The notes: a model not told the origin generated them from the letters alone. A stretch of 64,000 bases of DNA from Cellulomonas sp. KH9 (GCF_900114185.1 NZ_FOSE01000001.1:1285219-1349218), one strand, 5' to 3'. Counted from the first letter of the stretch, positions 36,077 to 46,440 are shown. A program made the numbers and translations.

Positions 36077-37060
36077 ATGACGTCGGAGAAGCGCGTGCTC
36101 GCGCAGTACCTCGCCGCGGCGCTCGTGTGGGGCTCGAGCTTCCTGTTCATGAAGGTCGCGCTCGACGGGCTGTCGCCGACGCAGGTCGCGTCGGGGCGGC
36201 TGTGGCTCGGCGCGCTCGCGATGCTCGTCGTCATGGTGGTGCTGCGCCGGCCGTGGCCGCGCGGGTGGCGCACGTGGGGCCACCTCGCCGTGCTCGGCGT
36301 CCTGCTGTGCGTCGTGCCGTTCGAGCTGTTCGCGTGGGCGGGGCAGTACCTCGCCTCCGGGCTCTCGAGCATCCTCAACGCGACGACGCCGTTGATGACG
36401 TCGCTGGCGGTGGCCGCCGTGCTGCCCGCCGAGCGGCTGACCGCGCACCAGCGGCTCGGGCTGGCCGTCGGCGGGCTCGGGGTCGTGGTCGTCATGGCGC
36501 CGTGGACGTACCTGGGCGCCGGTGCGGTCGACGCCTCGCTGCCCGCCGTGCTCGCGTGCCTGGGGGCCACCGCGTGCTACGGCCTGGGCATGACGTACCT
36601 GCGGCGGTTCGTGATGCCGCTGGGGCTGCCGGCCGAGACCGTCGCCGCGGGGCAGATCGGTGTCGGTGCCCTGCTGGTGCTGCTCGCCGCACCGGTGGTC
36701 GCCACCGGACCCGTGACGCTCACGTGGCCCATCGTCCTGTCGATGGTCGCGCTCGGTGCGCTCGGCACCGGCCTGGCGTACGTGTGGAACACCCGCGTCG
36801 TCGTCGCCTGGGGTGCACAGCGTGCGTCCACGGTCACGTACCTGACCCCGGTCGTCGGCGTGGTGCTGGGCATCCTCGTGCTGGGGGAGCGGCTGCACTG
36901 GTACGAGCCGGTCGGCGGGCTGCTCGTGGTGCTCGGCGTCGTCGTCGCGCAGCGCGCCGCACGGCGGTCCGCAGCGGTCGGTCCCACGCCGCCGTCGACC
37001 CGCGTGACGGCCGTCACGGCGTCTGACCAGGGATCGGATTTGGACGTCCGGCCGACCTGA
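36077..37060 (+). CDS. DMT-superfamily (EamA) exporter
   Basis: A 327-residue transporter with ten predicted transmembrane helices in two EamA repeats. The first carries LVWGSSFLFMKVALDGLSPTQ and the second ends GILVLGERLHWYEP. Both are typical of drug/metabolite exporters; the substrate is unknown. The C-terminal 35 residues are a polar tail. The initiator tRNA promoter overlaps the last codons of this gene. Confidence 0.9.
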   Translation: MTSEKRVLAQYLAAALVWGSSFLFMKVALDGLSPTQVASGRLWLGALAMLVVMVVLRRPWPRGWRTWGHLAVLGVLLCVVPFELFAWAGQYLASGLSSILNATTPLMTSLAVAAVLPAERLTAHQRLGLAVGGLGVVVVMAPWTYLGAGAVDASLPAVLACLGATACYGLGMTYLRRFVMPLGLPAETVAAGQIGVGALLVLLAAPVVATGPVTLTWPIVLSMVALGALGTGLAYVWNTRVVVAWGAQRASTVTYLTPVVGVVLGILVLGERLHWYEPVGGLLVVLGVVVAQRAARRSAAVGPTPPSTRVTAVTASDQGSDLDVRPT

Positions 37061-37068
37061 CGTATGGT
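37040..37068 (+). promoter_or_regulatory. Promoter of the initiator tRNA
   Basis: TTGGAC (37040-37045), 17-bp spacer, TATGGT (37063-37068): a good sigma-A type promoter whose start point would fall a few bases before the tRNA at 37080. The -35 lies within the DMT coding region. Confidence 0.65.
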
Positions 37069-37079
37069 TATCAAGCCGA

Positions 37080-37153
37080 CGCGGGGTGGAGCAGCTCGGT
37101 AGCTCGCTGGGCTCATAACCCAGAGGTCGCAGGTTCAAATCCTGCCCCCGCTA
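37080..37153 (+). tRNA. Initiator tRNA-fMet (CAT)
   Basis: A 74-base cloverleaf with anticodon CAT. The anticodon stem CTGGG/CCCAG has three stacked G-C pairs and position 1 (C) does not pair with position 72 (T), both marks of the initiator tRNA. The D stem GAGC/GCTC keeps the A11-U24 pair, and the T arm is GCAGG-TTCAAAT-CCTGC. The discriminator is A. The 3' CCA is not encoded. Confidence 0.95.
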
Positions 37154-37163
37154 CAAGAAGACG

Positions 37164-37192
37164 AAGGCCCGGACCTGATGGTCCGGGCCTTT
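37164..37192 (+). terminator. Terminator of the initiator tRNA
   Basis: AAGGCCCGGACC (37164-37175) and GGTCCGGGCCTT (37180-37191) form a perfect 12-bp stem with loop TGAT, followed by a T-rich TTTGTCGTT. Confidence 0.9.
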
Positions 37193-37513
37193 GTCGTTGG
37201 CGCGTCCTTCGTCATGGTGCCCACGAGGCGGGCGGCGGCTGGTGCTCGGCACTTCGCGCCCGGGGCCGTCGTCACGGACGACGGCATCGTGATCGACGGG
37301 TCCTCGGCCATCGCCACCTGGATCGCCGACGACGTGGTCGGCATGGGCCTCACGCTCGATCCCGTGGAGCTCACGGGCGGTGTCGTGCCGGTGCTCGTCG
37401 CAGACGGGGACGGCGAGTTCGCCGGTGGGGTGCGCGGCCCCCTCCCCGTCGAGCTGCGATTCACGCCGGTCGGCGGGCGCATCGCGCGACTCGACATCCG
37501 TCCGCTGCGCTGA
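37178..37513 (+). pseudogene. Truncated NTF2/SnoaL-like relic behind the tRNA
   Basis: An open frame of 111 codons. From about residue 24 it matches the NTF2-like pattern HFAPGAVVTDDG...IDGSSAIATWI and continues to the normal C-terminus. The first helix of the fold, about 25 residues that would contain the substrate pocket, is missing; the frame upstream runs through the tRNA terminator. The natural 5' end seems to have been lost at the tRNA 3' side. If translated, starts at 37178 or 37214 are possible. No ribosome-binding site is visible. Confidence 0.5.
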
Positions 37514-37535
37514 CGACCGTCGACAGCCCTCCGAC

Positions 37536-37958
37536 TCAGCCCTGCTGCTCGCACCGCGTCCTGAGCCCGGCGGCCTCCCGGTCCAGGTAGCGGTCCGTCA
37601 GCCCCCGGTAGACGCGTCCCAGGACCGCACCGAGCCAGCCGTGCTGCGTCACGGACAGCCGCACACGGGTCCCCTCGCCCAGCGGTGCGACCTCGTGCCG
37701 GGCGGTCGTCCGCACCCCCGGGCTGGTCGCCACCCACGTGAAGGAGCGTCCCGGGGTCAGCGCGGTGACCACGTACTCGGAGCCCGGCAGGCGCGGCTGG
37801 GTGACCCGCGCGCGGCTCCCGACGCGCAGCGGGCCCGTGTCGAGCCGACGCACCGACGTCATGGTGGGTGTCCACCCCGGCCAGCGCTCCACGTCGGTCA
37901 TCACCTGCCACACGCGCTCGGGCGGCGCCGCGATCTCGACGGTGGTGCTCTGCTCCAT
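37536..37958 (-). CDS. SRPBCC (START-like) family protein
   Basis: A 140-residue polyketide-cyclase/START-like protein beginning MEQSTTVEIAAPPERVWQVMTDV and holding WPGWTPTMTSVRR, standard for SRPBCC folds. It should form a hydrophobic ligand cavity; the ligand is unknown. ATG 37958 is preferred because an AGGA site lies about eight bases upstream. A second ATG at 37967 sits too close to that site. Confidence 0.85.
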   Translation of the reverse strand: MEQSTTVEIAAPPERVWQVMTDVERWPGWTPTMTSVRRLDTGPLRVGSRARVTQPRLPGSEYVVTALTPGRSFTWVATSPGVRTTARHEVAPLGEGTRVRLSVTQHGWLGAVLGRVYRGLTDRYLDREAAGLRTRCEQQG

Positions 37959-38023
37959 GCGTTCCATCCTGGCGCGTCCGCCGTCGGATCTCTCCTCGGC
38001 GGGGGTCGTCCGGCGGCCGCGGC

Positions 38024-38365
38024 TCAGGAGCGCAGGATCTTCTCCATCGGCCGGCCCTTGGCCAGCTCGTCGACGAGCTTGTCGAGGTACCGGATGCGGC
38101 GCATGAGGGGATCCTCGACGTCCTGCACGCGGACGCCGCAGACGGTTCCGGTGATGAGCGACACCGCCGGGTTCAGGTCCGCCTGCGCGAAGAAGTCCTC
38201 GAACGTCGTCCCGGCCTCGACGTGCTCGCGCAGCATGCGCTCGTCGAAGCCGGTGAGCCAGGTGAGGACCTCGTCGACCTCCGCGCGCGTCCGCCCCTTG
38301 CGCTCCGCCTTGGCGACGTAGAGCGGGTACACCGCGCCGAAGGCGGTGGTGAAGATGCGACTCAT
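38024..38365 (-). CDS. DUF2200 family protein
   Basis: A 113-residue protein starting [29 protein letters not shown] and ending [10 protein letters not shown]. The whole length matches DUF2200, a single-domain helical family of unknown function with the conserved WLTGF and [12 protein letters not shown] segments. It lies upstream of the SRPBCC gene in the same direction with a 65-base gap, possibly co-transcribed. Confidence 0.85.
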   Translation of the reverse strand: MSRIFTTAFGAVYPLYVAKAERKGRTRAEVDEVLTWLTGFDERMLREHVEAGTTFEDFFAQADLNPAVSLITGTVCGVRVQDVEDPLMRRIRYLDKLVDELAKGRPMEKILRS

Positions 38366-38471
38366 CGGCCGAGCGTAGCCCTGGCGCGTCCACGTGAGCC
38401 GACGGTCGGTCCAGGGCCCACGACGTTCCCGGAGCGCATCGACCCACCCGAGGTGCCTCCTGCCGTCGAGC

Positions 38472-41270
38472 TCACCGCGGGACGAACGGCCCCTGTGAGC
38501 CCGCGCGCAGGACCTCGCCCAGCCGCTCCCGGCGCCGGAGCGACGACTCCAGGCACGCCTGCGCGACCACCGTGACCGCGGCGACCACGACCGGGACGGC
38601 GGCCCAGGACGTGAGGACGGGCTGCGGGTCCGCGGGCTGCCCGGTGACCAGGCGCAGCGCGAGGGCGCCCGTGGTCGTCGCGGACAGGACCGCGCCGAGC
38701 GCCGCACCGCCGGCGGACGCCAGCAGGGTCCCCGGGAGCATCTCGCCCGCCGTCACGGCTCGTGCCGCGGCCCCGCCCAGCCCGAGCGTGCGCAGCGAGG
38801 CCAGCGTGGCGCCGCGCTGCGGGGCGCCTGCGGCGCCCGCCAGGACGACGACCAGTGCTCCGAGCACCAGCAGCACGGCGACGGCACCGGAGGCGAGCCG
38901 CACCACGCCGGCGGTGAGCGGTTCGGCGCGGTGCGCGGCGAGCCACCCGCTGCGGGTCGTCACGTTCGCGCCGTCCAGCGCCGGCACCGACCCGGTCGTG
39001 ACCTCGACCGCGTGCTGCGCACCGGGGCCGACGACCCACAGCCGGTCGGGCAGCACCGGAGTGCCGAGCACTGCGCCCAACGTCGCGACGTCGACCACCA
39101 CGGTGTCCTCGCCGCCGGTCACCGATGCCGGCGCGGTGCCCACCGCGGTGAGGTCGACCCGATCCCCGTCCCACGCCAGGACGACCTCGTCGTCCGCTCC
39201 GGCGCGCAGACCCTCGCTGAGGAGCACCGGGATGCTGCCCGGCCCGGGCGGGTCCAGCCGGGCCAGCCTCCCGGTGCCGGACAGGGGGGTGCCGGCGAGG
39301 AGCGCCGCGGCGTCGACGCCCGGCACCACCACCAGCCGCACCGGCCGGCCTCCCCACGGGCCGAAGACCTGGGCGTGCTCGTCGACGCGGCCTGTCAGCG
39401 CACCGGTGACACCGTCCTGCGCGCGCAGGTCCGCCGCCACCGCGTCGAGACCGGCGTCCGGTCCGGCCACGACGGTGACGTCCGCGCCCACGGCGAGCCA
39501 CGACGCGTCGGCCTCGCCCTGCTGGACGGTGGTGACGAACGTCGTGCCGAACGCGACGAGCCCGGCGGCCGCCGTCAGCGCGAGGAACGGCGTCACGGCG
39601 CCCGCGGTCGCCTGGGCCCGTGCCGTGGCGATCACCGGCACCAGGCCGCGCCGGCGCGCCGTCGTGCGGACCGCGTGTCGCAGCAGCAGCGGCAGGACGC
39701 GCAGCAGGACGACGCCCCCCGCCAGCAGGCCCAGCGTCGGGCCCAGCGCGGGGAGCGGGTCCGTGCCCGCTCTGCCGGAGGTGACGCCCCGGACCTGCAG
39801 CGCCGCCAGCGCACCGATCCCCACGAGCACGCCGACGGACTCGACGGCCAACCGTCCCGCCTGCCGGTCCTTCTCGCCCGCGGACCGTTCCGCCCGGTCC
39901 GCGGCCACGCGGCGCCCGCCCGTCGCCCGGGCCGCAGCGTGCACGGACGGAACGGGGGGTGCGAGCACCGCCACCGCGAGGACCGGGAGCAGCCACCCCC
40001 ACGGCACGGGCCCCGGGACGACGGCACCGGCGGCCGTGACACCCACCGCACCCCCGACGAGGACGACGGCCGCCGACTCGGCCGTGAGCTCCAGCGCGAG
40101 CGCCGGCAGCGTGGCGCCGCGGGCCCGGTAGGTCGACAGCACGGCCGCCCGTCGCCGCAGCAGCAGGCCGGCTGTCACCAGCACGGTGAGCAGCACGACC
40201 ACCAGCACGCCCGCGAGGAGGACCGACGTCTGCCCGACGGCGGCCGCGAACCGGGCGTGTGCCTCGAGGAGCACGGTGTCGAGCTCGGTGGTGACGGTGG
40301 TCCGTGACGCGCCGGGCGTCGTCGTCGTCTCGGCGGCCGCACGCAGCCCCGCGACCTCGGCGGCGACGGCCCGGACGTCGTCCTGCCGCAGGGCGTCGAC
40401 GTCGGCGCGGAACGTGGTGACACGAGTGGTCGTCCCGGCGGGCATCGCCAGCACCGCAGCGGGCAGCGAGTCGTCGGACAGCAGGCCCGCGAGCTGCGTC
40501 TGCCGGGTGAGGAAGGTGCCGACGGTGCGTGGCTCCAGCAGGCCCGGCACGGTCGTCCACACCGGGTCGTCGGGATCGTCCGGACGGAAGACCCCGCTCA
40601 CGACGGCGTCCAGGGCGATGACCGCGGAGGACCGCACGTCGTTGCGGGTGCCGAGGGTGTCCCCGGGGCGGGCTCCGAGGGCCGCGGCGACCTCCTGCGA
40701 CAGGCCGACCTCCACCGGGACGGGTGCGGCCGGGTCCCGGGCCACGACGTCCCGCGCCGTGAGGGTCGCGCGGGGCGCGCGGCCGGCGACCCACGTGACG
40801 TCCGGCGGGCCGTCGCGGTCGACGAACGCCGTCCGCAGCACGGGCGTGTCCAGCCCCCTCCGCGAGGCGGTGACCTGCAGCGGCAGCGTCGCCAGGGTGA
40901 TGACGGGTGCCGTCAGCACGTGGCCCAGGTCCGGGGCCATGCCGTCGCGGGCGGTCCGGGCCGCCTCGCGGGCGCTCGCCGCCAGCTCCTCGTGCAGCGT
41001 GCGCGGCTGCAGGGCGTCCTCCTCGACGGCACGTCGCAGGGTCACGTCGGTGCGCGGACCGGCCTCCCGGACGGCGTGGTGCAGGGCGTCGCGTCCCGTC
41101 GCGGCGACCAGGCGGGGCACGGCGCACGCGAGGAAGGCGGCCAGCGCCACCACCAGCGTCGTCAGCGCGAGCGGCCACCGGTCCGCCCGCGCCCGGCCGA
41201 CGAGCCCCGCCCCACTGACCCCCGGCCGACGGAGCGCACGGTGCTGCCGGTGACGGCCCCGGCGGCTCAT
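38472..41270 (-). CDS. FtsX/MacB-type ABC permease, second of a pair
   Basis: A 932-residue membrane protein with the layout of FtsX-like permeases. An N-terminal helix (about 35-57) is followed by a large extracytoplasmic domain (about 60-360), a block of hydrophobic segments (about 370-620), a second external domain (about 630-800) and terminal helices. Two FtsX units are thus fused. Its ATG overlaps the stop of the preceding permease (ATGA). No ABC ATPase is coded beside the pair, so the energy partner must be elsewhere or is missing. Substrate unknown. Confidence 0.8.
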   Translation of the reverse strand: MSRRGRHRQHRALRRPGVSGAGLVGRARADRWPLALTTLVVALAAFLACAVPRLVAATGRDALHHAVREAGPRTDVTLRRAVEEDALQPRTLHEELAASAREAARTARDGMAPDLGHVLTAPVITLATLPLQVTASRRGLDTPVLRTAFVDRDGPPDVTWVAGRAPRATLTARDVVARDPAAPVPVEVGLSQEVAAALGARPGDTLGTRNDVRSSAVIALDAVVSGVFRPDDPDDPVWTTVPGLLEPRTVGTFLTRQTQLAGLLSDDSLPAAVLAMPAGTTTRVTTFRADVDALRQDDVRAVAAEVAGLRAAAETTTTPGASRTTVTTELDTVLLEAHARFAAAVGQTSVLLAGVLVVVLLTVLVTAGLLLRRRAAVLSTYRARGATLPALALELTAESAAVVLVGGAVGVTAAGAVVPGPVPWGWLLPVLAVAVLAPPVPSVHAAARATGGRRVAADRAERSAGEKDRQAGRLAVESVGVLVGIGALAALQVRGVTSGRAGTDPLPALGPTLGLLAGGVVLLRVLPLLLRHAVRTTARRRGLVPVIATARAQATAGAVTPFLALTAAAGLVAFGTTFVTTVQQGEADASWLAVGADVTVVAGPDAGLDAVAADLRAQDGVTGALTGRVDEHAQVFGPWGGRPVRLVVVPGVDAAALLAGTPLSGTGRLARLDPPGPGSIPVLLSEGLRAGADDEVVLAWDGDRVDLTAVGTAPASVTGGEDTVVVDVATLGAVLGTPVLPDRLWVVGPGAQHAVEVTTGSVPALDGANVTTRSGWLAAHRAEPLTAGVVRLASGAVAVLLVLGALVVVLAGAAGAPQRGATLASLRTLGLGGAAARAVTAGEMLPGTLLASAGGAALGAVLSATTTGALALRLVTGQPADPQPVLTSWAAVPVVVAAVTVVAQACLESSLRRRERLGEVLRAGSQGPFVPR

Positions 41271-44200
41271 GACCCGGCCTCCAGCCGCAGGTGCGCGGCC
41301 GTCGCGCGCCGGACCAGCCGCGCGGCCACCGGAGCGACCACGACGGCGCACGCCGTGACCAGCAGCACCAGCAGCAGCAGCTGGGTCGGCCAGGACCACA
41401 CCGGGACGGGGGGCGGGACCGGTGGCTCCCCGGACGGCGCGACGACGAGCAGCGGCCCCACCGTCAGTGCCACGAGCCAGCCGACGCCGCCGCCGGCAGC
41501 GACCACGAGCACGCCGACCACGCCGTGCTCGACGAGCAGGCTCCCCAGCACGGCACGCCGGGGGACGCCCATGCCCTGCAGCCGCGCGACGTCCAGCGCG
41601 CGGGCGTCGAGCGCCGCAGCCGTCTGCAGGGCGGTGCCGGCGACGGCCAGCACGAGGGCCGTGACGACGAGCAGCCGCAGCGCGAGCAGGACGCCCGCCG
41701 CCAGCGGGTCGTCACGAAGGGCAGCGGCCAGGCCGAGCCGCGTCTCCGGCTGCCCCAGCCCCGCCGCCGCGACCTGCGCGGCCGCCGTCCGCGGGTCGGC
41801 CGTGCCGACGACCCACCAGGCGTCGACCAGGTCCGGCGCCGAGCCCTGGGCGACGGCTGCGCGGGTGAGGGTGTCGTGGTCGGCGAGGACCTCGGCACCG
41901 CGGGGGAAGGCGGCGCGGGCGGGTGCGACCTCCGACACCCGTGCCACGAGCGTCCCGCTGCCGACCTGCATCGACAGCGCGTCGCCCGGCACGGCCGCGA
42001 TGCGCGTCGCCAGCTCTCCACTGACGACGACCGGCACGTCCGGGGGAGGGTCGAACGCGGTGAGGACGAGGCCTGCGTCCCCCGTGAGCAGGGAGATCGG
42101 TACGAGGGCCGCGCGCCCCGTGACGGTCACCCCGGTCGCGTCCCAGCGGGTCGCCACGTCGTCGGGGGACCGCAGGCGGTCGGTGCTGTCGGCGGCGACC
42201 ACGGCCGACCAGCCGTCGACGGTCGCGTCGGCGTCGGTGACCACGGTGACGTCGACCTCCAGCGGCACCGTCGCGGACGGCAGCCGCGCGGTGTCATGCC
42301 CGGTGTCGGTGCCGACGCGCAGGTCGACCGCGACCACCTGGACGTCCCCGGCAGCCTCCGCGCCGGCGACGGTGGGCAGGGGCACCGTCAGGGCTCGCGG
42401 GGTCCCGTCGAGCGGCACGGGCTCGCCGGGGAGCGCCTGGCGGCCACCGCCGGCCGTCTCGACCACCACCGTCGGCACGACGATGAGCCCGGGAAGGGGA
42501 GTGGGACGTCGGCCGTCGGCGGTACCGGAGACCGTGAGCCCGACGGCGTGCGCGTCGGGCGGCAGTCCGATGCCGTGGACGGCCCCGGTGGGGGCGAGCG
42601 CGGCCGGCAGGTCGCCCCACGTGGTGCCGGCCGGAGGGCGGCCGCGCAGCACCTCCTGCGCGCGCGTCGTGTCGAGCGCTGCCAACCGCGTCGTGAGGTC
42701 CGCCGACCCCAGCGTGACCTCGCGGTCGGTGAGGGGCAGGACCTCCGCGCCCGTGAGGGCGGCCAGTGCCCGCGCCTGGCCGACCGGCGGTGCGGCGGAC
42801 CGTTCGACCGCCAGGTCGGCGCCGACCCGAGCGTCCGCCTGGTCCTGCGCGGACGTGACCCACGTGGCACCCAGCGAGGTGGCGAACGTGGCAGCGGCGG
42901 TGGCCAGGACGAGCAGCACCGCAGCCCCGGTGGAGTGCTCGCGCCGCGCGACCCCCCAGGACGCCAGGGGGACGACCAGGCCGGGAGACCGCCGCGCCCG
43001 GGCCTCCGCGCCGCGGGCGACCAGTGGCACGACGCGCAGCGCGACGGCCGTCCCGGCGACGAGGCAGAGCAGCGGTGCGGCGACGAGCACGGGATCGACG
43101 CCCCCGACCGGGGCGGACGGTCCGCCGCGGAGCTGGAGGTACCCCACGACGCCGAGCGCCACGAGCAGGAGCTCCACGCTCGTGCGGGCCACCCGTCCAC
43201 GCACACCCGTCCGCCGGGTGCCGTGGCCGGGGCCGCGGGCGGACGGGACGACGAGGACCCCGGCCAGGACGACGGCGGTCAGCACGACCGTCGCGACGAG
43301 CACGGACGTCACACCGCCCCCCGCCGGCTCGCCGCCCGACCGGCCGGCGCCCGCAGGTGCCAGGGCACGGAACAGGGCGGCCGCGAGGGGGATCGCGAGG
43401 ACGGCGCCCACCAGCGCGACCACCAGAGCCTCGGCGGCGGCCCGCACGACGAGCTGGGCGCGGGACGTTCCGCGCGCCACCAGCAGGCGCTGCTCGTCGG
43501 CCCGCCGCGCGGTCACCAGGCGACCCGCCTGTGCGAGCGCGGCGCCGGCGAGCGCACCGCCGAGCAGCGACACCACGACCAGCGACGAGCGCGTGACGCT
43601 CGCCTGCGCCTGGGCCGCCGCGACGGTCCGCACGAGGTCCGTCCGGACGCGCAGCTGGGACACCCGGTCCCGCAGGGAGCCGCGCACGTCGGCCGTGAGG
43701 TCCGCCACGGCCTGCGCGAGGCCGGCGCGCGTGGCGCCGCTCGTCCCGGCGAGGTGGGGAGCAGCGACCACGGAGACACGCTCGGCGGCCACCGTCGACC
43801 CGGTGAGCGCGCCCTCCGCCGCGACGAACGGCCCCAGGGTCGTGACGACGGCCTGGACGCCCGCGGTCGGCAGCCGCCACGCGGGGTCGACCCCGAGCCC
43901 GTGCAGCAGGTCCCGCTCCCAGGTGCCGTCCGTGCCGGGCGCGGGAGCGAACACACCGACGACGACCAGCGGCACCGCCTGCTCGCCGGCCCCCGGCTCG
44001 CGGGGCCGACCGTCGCGCAGCGTGTCCAGCACGAGGGACGCGCCGGGTGCCACGCCGAGGTGGTCCGCGACGGCGACGGGCACCGCGACCTCCTGCGGGC
44101 CGGTCCGCGCGGCTCGCGGCCAGCGCCCGTCCACCAGGTCCGCGTGCGCGCGCAGCTCGGCCGACTCGACGACGTACCCGTGGGTACCGGGTGCGCCCCC

Positions 44201-44575
44201 GACGAGGGGGCGCACCGCCGACGTCAGCCAGGTGCTGAGCGTCGGGCGGACCGGCTCCAGGGCGTCGGTCAGGGCGGCGGTCGTGGCGTCGGCCGCAGGC
44301 CGCGGGTCGCCACCGTCGAGACGGAAGGTGACCTCGACCGCGACGTCACGCGGCTCGGCGCGCCGCAGGGCGGTGTCGAGCCCGGCCTCCTGACCGGTGG
44401 TCAGGAGCAGCGCGCACGTGCCCAGCAGGGCCGCGCCGGCGACGACGACCGCCAGCAGCGCGGCGAGCAACGGTGCCTGCGTGGCCCCTCGCCGCAGCAG
44501 CGAGGACGGTGCGACGATCAGCGCCCGGACCCGCCCGGTCGTCGTCTGCGGCACGTCGTCCCCCGTCACCGTCAC
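41267..44575 (-). CDS. FtsX/MacB-type ABC permease, first of a pair
   Basis: A 1102-residue fused FtsX-like permease built like its downstream neighbour. An N-terminal transmembrane helix (about 35-58) is followed by an external domain, a central block of helices (about 325-560), a second external domain (about 570-900), and C-terminal helices ending [16 protein letters not shown]. The two proteins probably form a heterodimer. Start GTG 44575. The usual upstream ATPase gene is absent: the next gene encodes an unrelated MOSC protein in the same direction, about 110 bases away. Confidence 0.8.
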   Translation of the reverse strand: MTVTGDDVPQTTTGRVRALIVAPSSLLRRGATQAPLLAALLAVVVAGAALLGTCALLLTTGQEAGLDTALRRAEPRDVAVEVTFRLDGGDPRPAADATTAALTDALEPVRPTLSTWLTSAVRPLVGGAPGTHGYVVESAELRAHADLVDGRWPRAARTGPQEVAVPVAVADHLGVAPGASLVLDTLRDGRPREPGAGEQAVPLVVVGVFAPAPGTDGTWERDLLHGLGVDPAWRLPTAGVQAVVTTLGPFVAAEGALTGSTVAAERVSVVAAPHLAGTSGATRAGLAQAVADLTADVRGSLRDRVSQLRVRTDLVRTVAAAQAQASVTRSSLVVVSLLGGALAGAALAQAGRLVTARRADEQRLLVARGTSRAQLVVRAAAEALVVALVGAVLAIPLAAALFRALAPAGAGRSGGEPAGGGVTSVLVATVVLTAVVLAGVLVVPSARGPGHGTRRTGVRGRVARTSVELLLVALGVVGYLQLRGGPSAPVGGVDPVLVAAPLLCLVAGTAVALRVVPLVARGAEARARRSPGLVVPLASWGVARREHSTGAAVLLVLATAAATFATSLGATWVTSAQDQADARVGADLAVERSAAPPVGQARALAALTGAEVLPLTDREVTLGSADLTTRLAALDTTRAQEVLRGRPPAGTTWGDLPAALAPTGAVHGIGLPPDAHAVGLTVSGTADGRRPTPLPGLIVVPTVVVETAGGGRQALPGEPVPLDGTPRALTVPLPTVAGAEAAGDVQVVAVDLRVGTDTGHDTARLPSATVPLEVDVTVVTDADATVDGWSAVVAADSTDRLRSPDDVATRWDATGVTVTGRAALVPISLLTGDAGLVLTAFDPPPDVPVVVSGELATRIAAVPGDALSMQVGSGTLVARVSEVAPARAAFPRGAEVLADHDTLTRAAVAQGSAPDLVDAWWVVGTADPRTAAAQVAAAGLGQPETRLGLAAALRDDPLAAGVLLALRLLVVTALVLAVAGTALQTAAALDARALDVARLQGMGVPRRAVLGSLLVEHGVVGVLVVAAGGGVGWLVALTVGPLLVVAPSGEPPVPPPVPVWSWPTQLLLLVLLVTACAVVVAPVAARLVRRATAAHLRLEAGS

Positions 44576-44686
44576 GCGGACGTCGGCCGCCGCCGCATCG
44601 CGACGACCACCGCGTACCGTACGCGCGCGGACCGCGGGTCCGCGACGGTCAGCCGGCGAGCAGCTCCCGCCTGGGGCCTCGGGTCG

Positions 44687-45256
44687 TCAGGGCAGCACCG
44701 GACGAGGCAGACGGTCACCGGCCCGCGCGGGATCCAGCGGCACGGGGCTCACCAGCACGGCCCACCCGCGGTGCAGCACACCGTCGGTGAGCGGCCGGCA
44801 GCGCACGCCCCCACGACCGCCGCGCATGGCGGGGTGCGCCCCGGGTGCCAGCACGCGGTCCATCCACGCGCAGGGGTTCGCGAACCGTCCGACGCGCAGC
44901 CGCACGGCGTCCCCACCCGACTCCAGCACGACCTCCTGGCCGACCAGGGGGGTCAGGTGCGCGCCCCGGAGCACGACGTTGCGCCGCGCGAGCATCGGGT
45001 CGAACCGTGGCACCCGGAGCTCGGCCGCGACCGCGTCGAGCGCCTCGACCGCGATCAGCGTCACCGAGGCGTCCAGGTGCACGGCCTTGCCGAAGAACCG
45101 GTCCCCGACGACGCCCTTGTCGGCGACGACCCGCGCCTGCTCCGCGTCGCGCGTGGGGACGTCGGCGGCACCGTCGCGCGGCCGTCCGACGTACGCGTGC
45201 TCCGGCGACACGAGCAGGTGCAGGATCTCGACGTCGTACCGGTGCAGCGGGTCCAC
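44687..45256 (-). CDS. MOSC-domain protein
   Basis: A 189-residue MOSC domain protein. The VGDRFFGK segment and the conserved cysteine in FANPCAWMD are the sulfur-carrying features seen in YiiM/MOSUL-type proteins, linked to molybdenum cofactor sulfuration or reduction of N-hydroxylated compounds. Start GTG 45256. It lies about 3.5 kb from the molybdopterin oxidoreductase in this window, but no operon link exists. Confidence 0.85.
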   Translation of the reverse strand: MDPLHRYDVEILHLLVSPEHAYVGRPRDGAADVPTRDAEQARVVADKGVVGDRFFGKAVHLDASVTLIAVEALDAVAAELRVPRFDPMLARRNVVLRGAHLTPLVGQEVVLESGGDAVRLRVGRFANPCAWMDRVLAPGAHPAMRGGRGGVRCRPLTDGVLHRGWAVLVSPVPLDPARAGDRLPRPVLP

Positions 45257-45370
45257 GCGACGAGTCTCACCGACGCCCGGGACGGACGCGCGCGCACGCC
45301 CCCGCGCGGCCCTACTCTGTGCCCTGGCGTGCCCACCGGTGCGCCGTCACGGCACGGACGAAGGTGGCAC

Positions 45371-46336
45371 ATGGCTGGCGGTCTGGCGGCGCTCCTGGAC
45401 GACATCGCGACGCTCGCGAAGCTGGCGGCGGCGTCGGTCGACGACGTGGGCGCGGCGGCGGGACGCGCCAGCGCGAAGGCAGCGGGCGTGGTCATCGACG
45501 ACACCGCGGTCACGCCGCGGTACGTCCAGGGCGTGACGGCCAACCGCGAGCTGCCGATGATCTGGAAGATCGCGAAGGGCTCGCTGCGCAACAAGCTGCT
45601 GTTCATCCTCCCCGCGGCGCTGCTGCTCAGCCAGTTCCTGCCGTGGCTGCTCACGCCCATCCTCATGGTGGGCGGCACCTACCTCGCCTTCGAGGGCGCG
45701 GAGAAGCTGTGGGAGGCGGTCAGCGGCAAGCACCACGAGAAGCCGCAGGTCACCGCGCCGGAGCAGGGGCCCGAGGCGGAGTCCCGCATGGTCGGCAGCG
45801 CCATCCGCACCGACTTCATCCTGTCCGCCGAGATCATGGTCATCGCCCTCAACGAGGTCGCCGACGAGGCCCTGCTCTCGCGCGCGATCATCCTCGTCGT
45901 CGTCGCGCTCGCCATCACGGCCGTGGTCTACGGGGTGGTCGCGCTGATCGTGAAGATGGACGACATCGGGCTGCGGCTCGCGCAGACGCGCAACGGGGCG
46001 TCGGCGGCGCTCGGGCGCGGGCTCGTCACCGCGATGCCGAAGGTGCTCGCCGTGCTGTCCACGGTCGGCATCGCCGCGATGCTGTGGGTCGGCGGGCACA
46101 TCCTGCTGGTCGGCATCGACGAGCTCGGGTGGCACGGCCTGTACGACGTGGTCCACCACCTCGAGGAGGCCGTGCACGGCATGGCCGGCGTCGGCGGGTT
46201 CCTCGCGTGGCTGGTCAACACCGCCGCGTCGGCGCTGCTCGGCGTGGTGGTGGGAGCGGTGGTCGTGCTCGTGGTGCACCAGGTGCACCGGTGGCGGCAC
46301 CGGGGCGACGCGGCCGGCGTTGCGGCCGCGCACTGA
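45371..46336 (+). CDS. DUF808 membrane protein (YedI type)
   Basis: A 321-residue membrane protein beginning MAGGLAALLDDIATLAKLAAASVDD, the DUF808 signature. It has about five to six hydrophobic segments, with the charged loop SGKHHEKPQV after the second. The C-terminus is His/Arg-rich. Family members are inner-membrane proteins of unknown function. An AAGGTGG ribosome-binding site precedes the ATG closely. Confidence 0.88.
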   Translation: MAGGLAALLDDIATLAKLAAASVDDVGAAAGRASAKAAGVVIDDTAVTPRYVQGVTANRELPMIWKIAKGSLRNKLLFILPAALLLSQFLPWLLTPILMVGGTYLAFEGAEKLWEAVSGKHHEKPQVTAPEQGPEAESRMVGSAIRTDFILSAEIMVIALNEVADEALLSRAIILVVVALAITAVVYGVVALIVKMDDIGLRLAQTRNGASAALGRGLVTAMPKVLAVLSTVGIAAMLWVGGHILLVGIDELGWHGLYDVVHHLEEAVHGMAGVGGFLAWLVNTAASALLGVVVGAVVVLVVHQVHRWRHRGDAAGVAAAH

Positions 46337-46440
46337 CGCTGCCCGTCGTCGGTCTCACCCCGGAGGTGTGAGGCGCGCGACCCGTCCGGTGCGGTGCGAT
46401 CGGCGGTGAGGACTCCCACCGGCGGACGAAGGGTCGTGCC

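Noticed and set aside
41291..45370. Upstream extension of the DUF808 frame through both permease genes
   Set aside because: Antisense to real coding sequence; DUF808 proteins begin with the MAGGLAALLDD segment at 45371.
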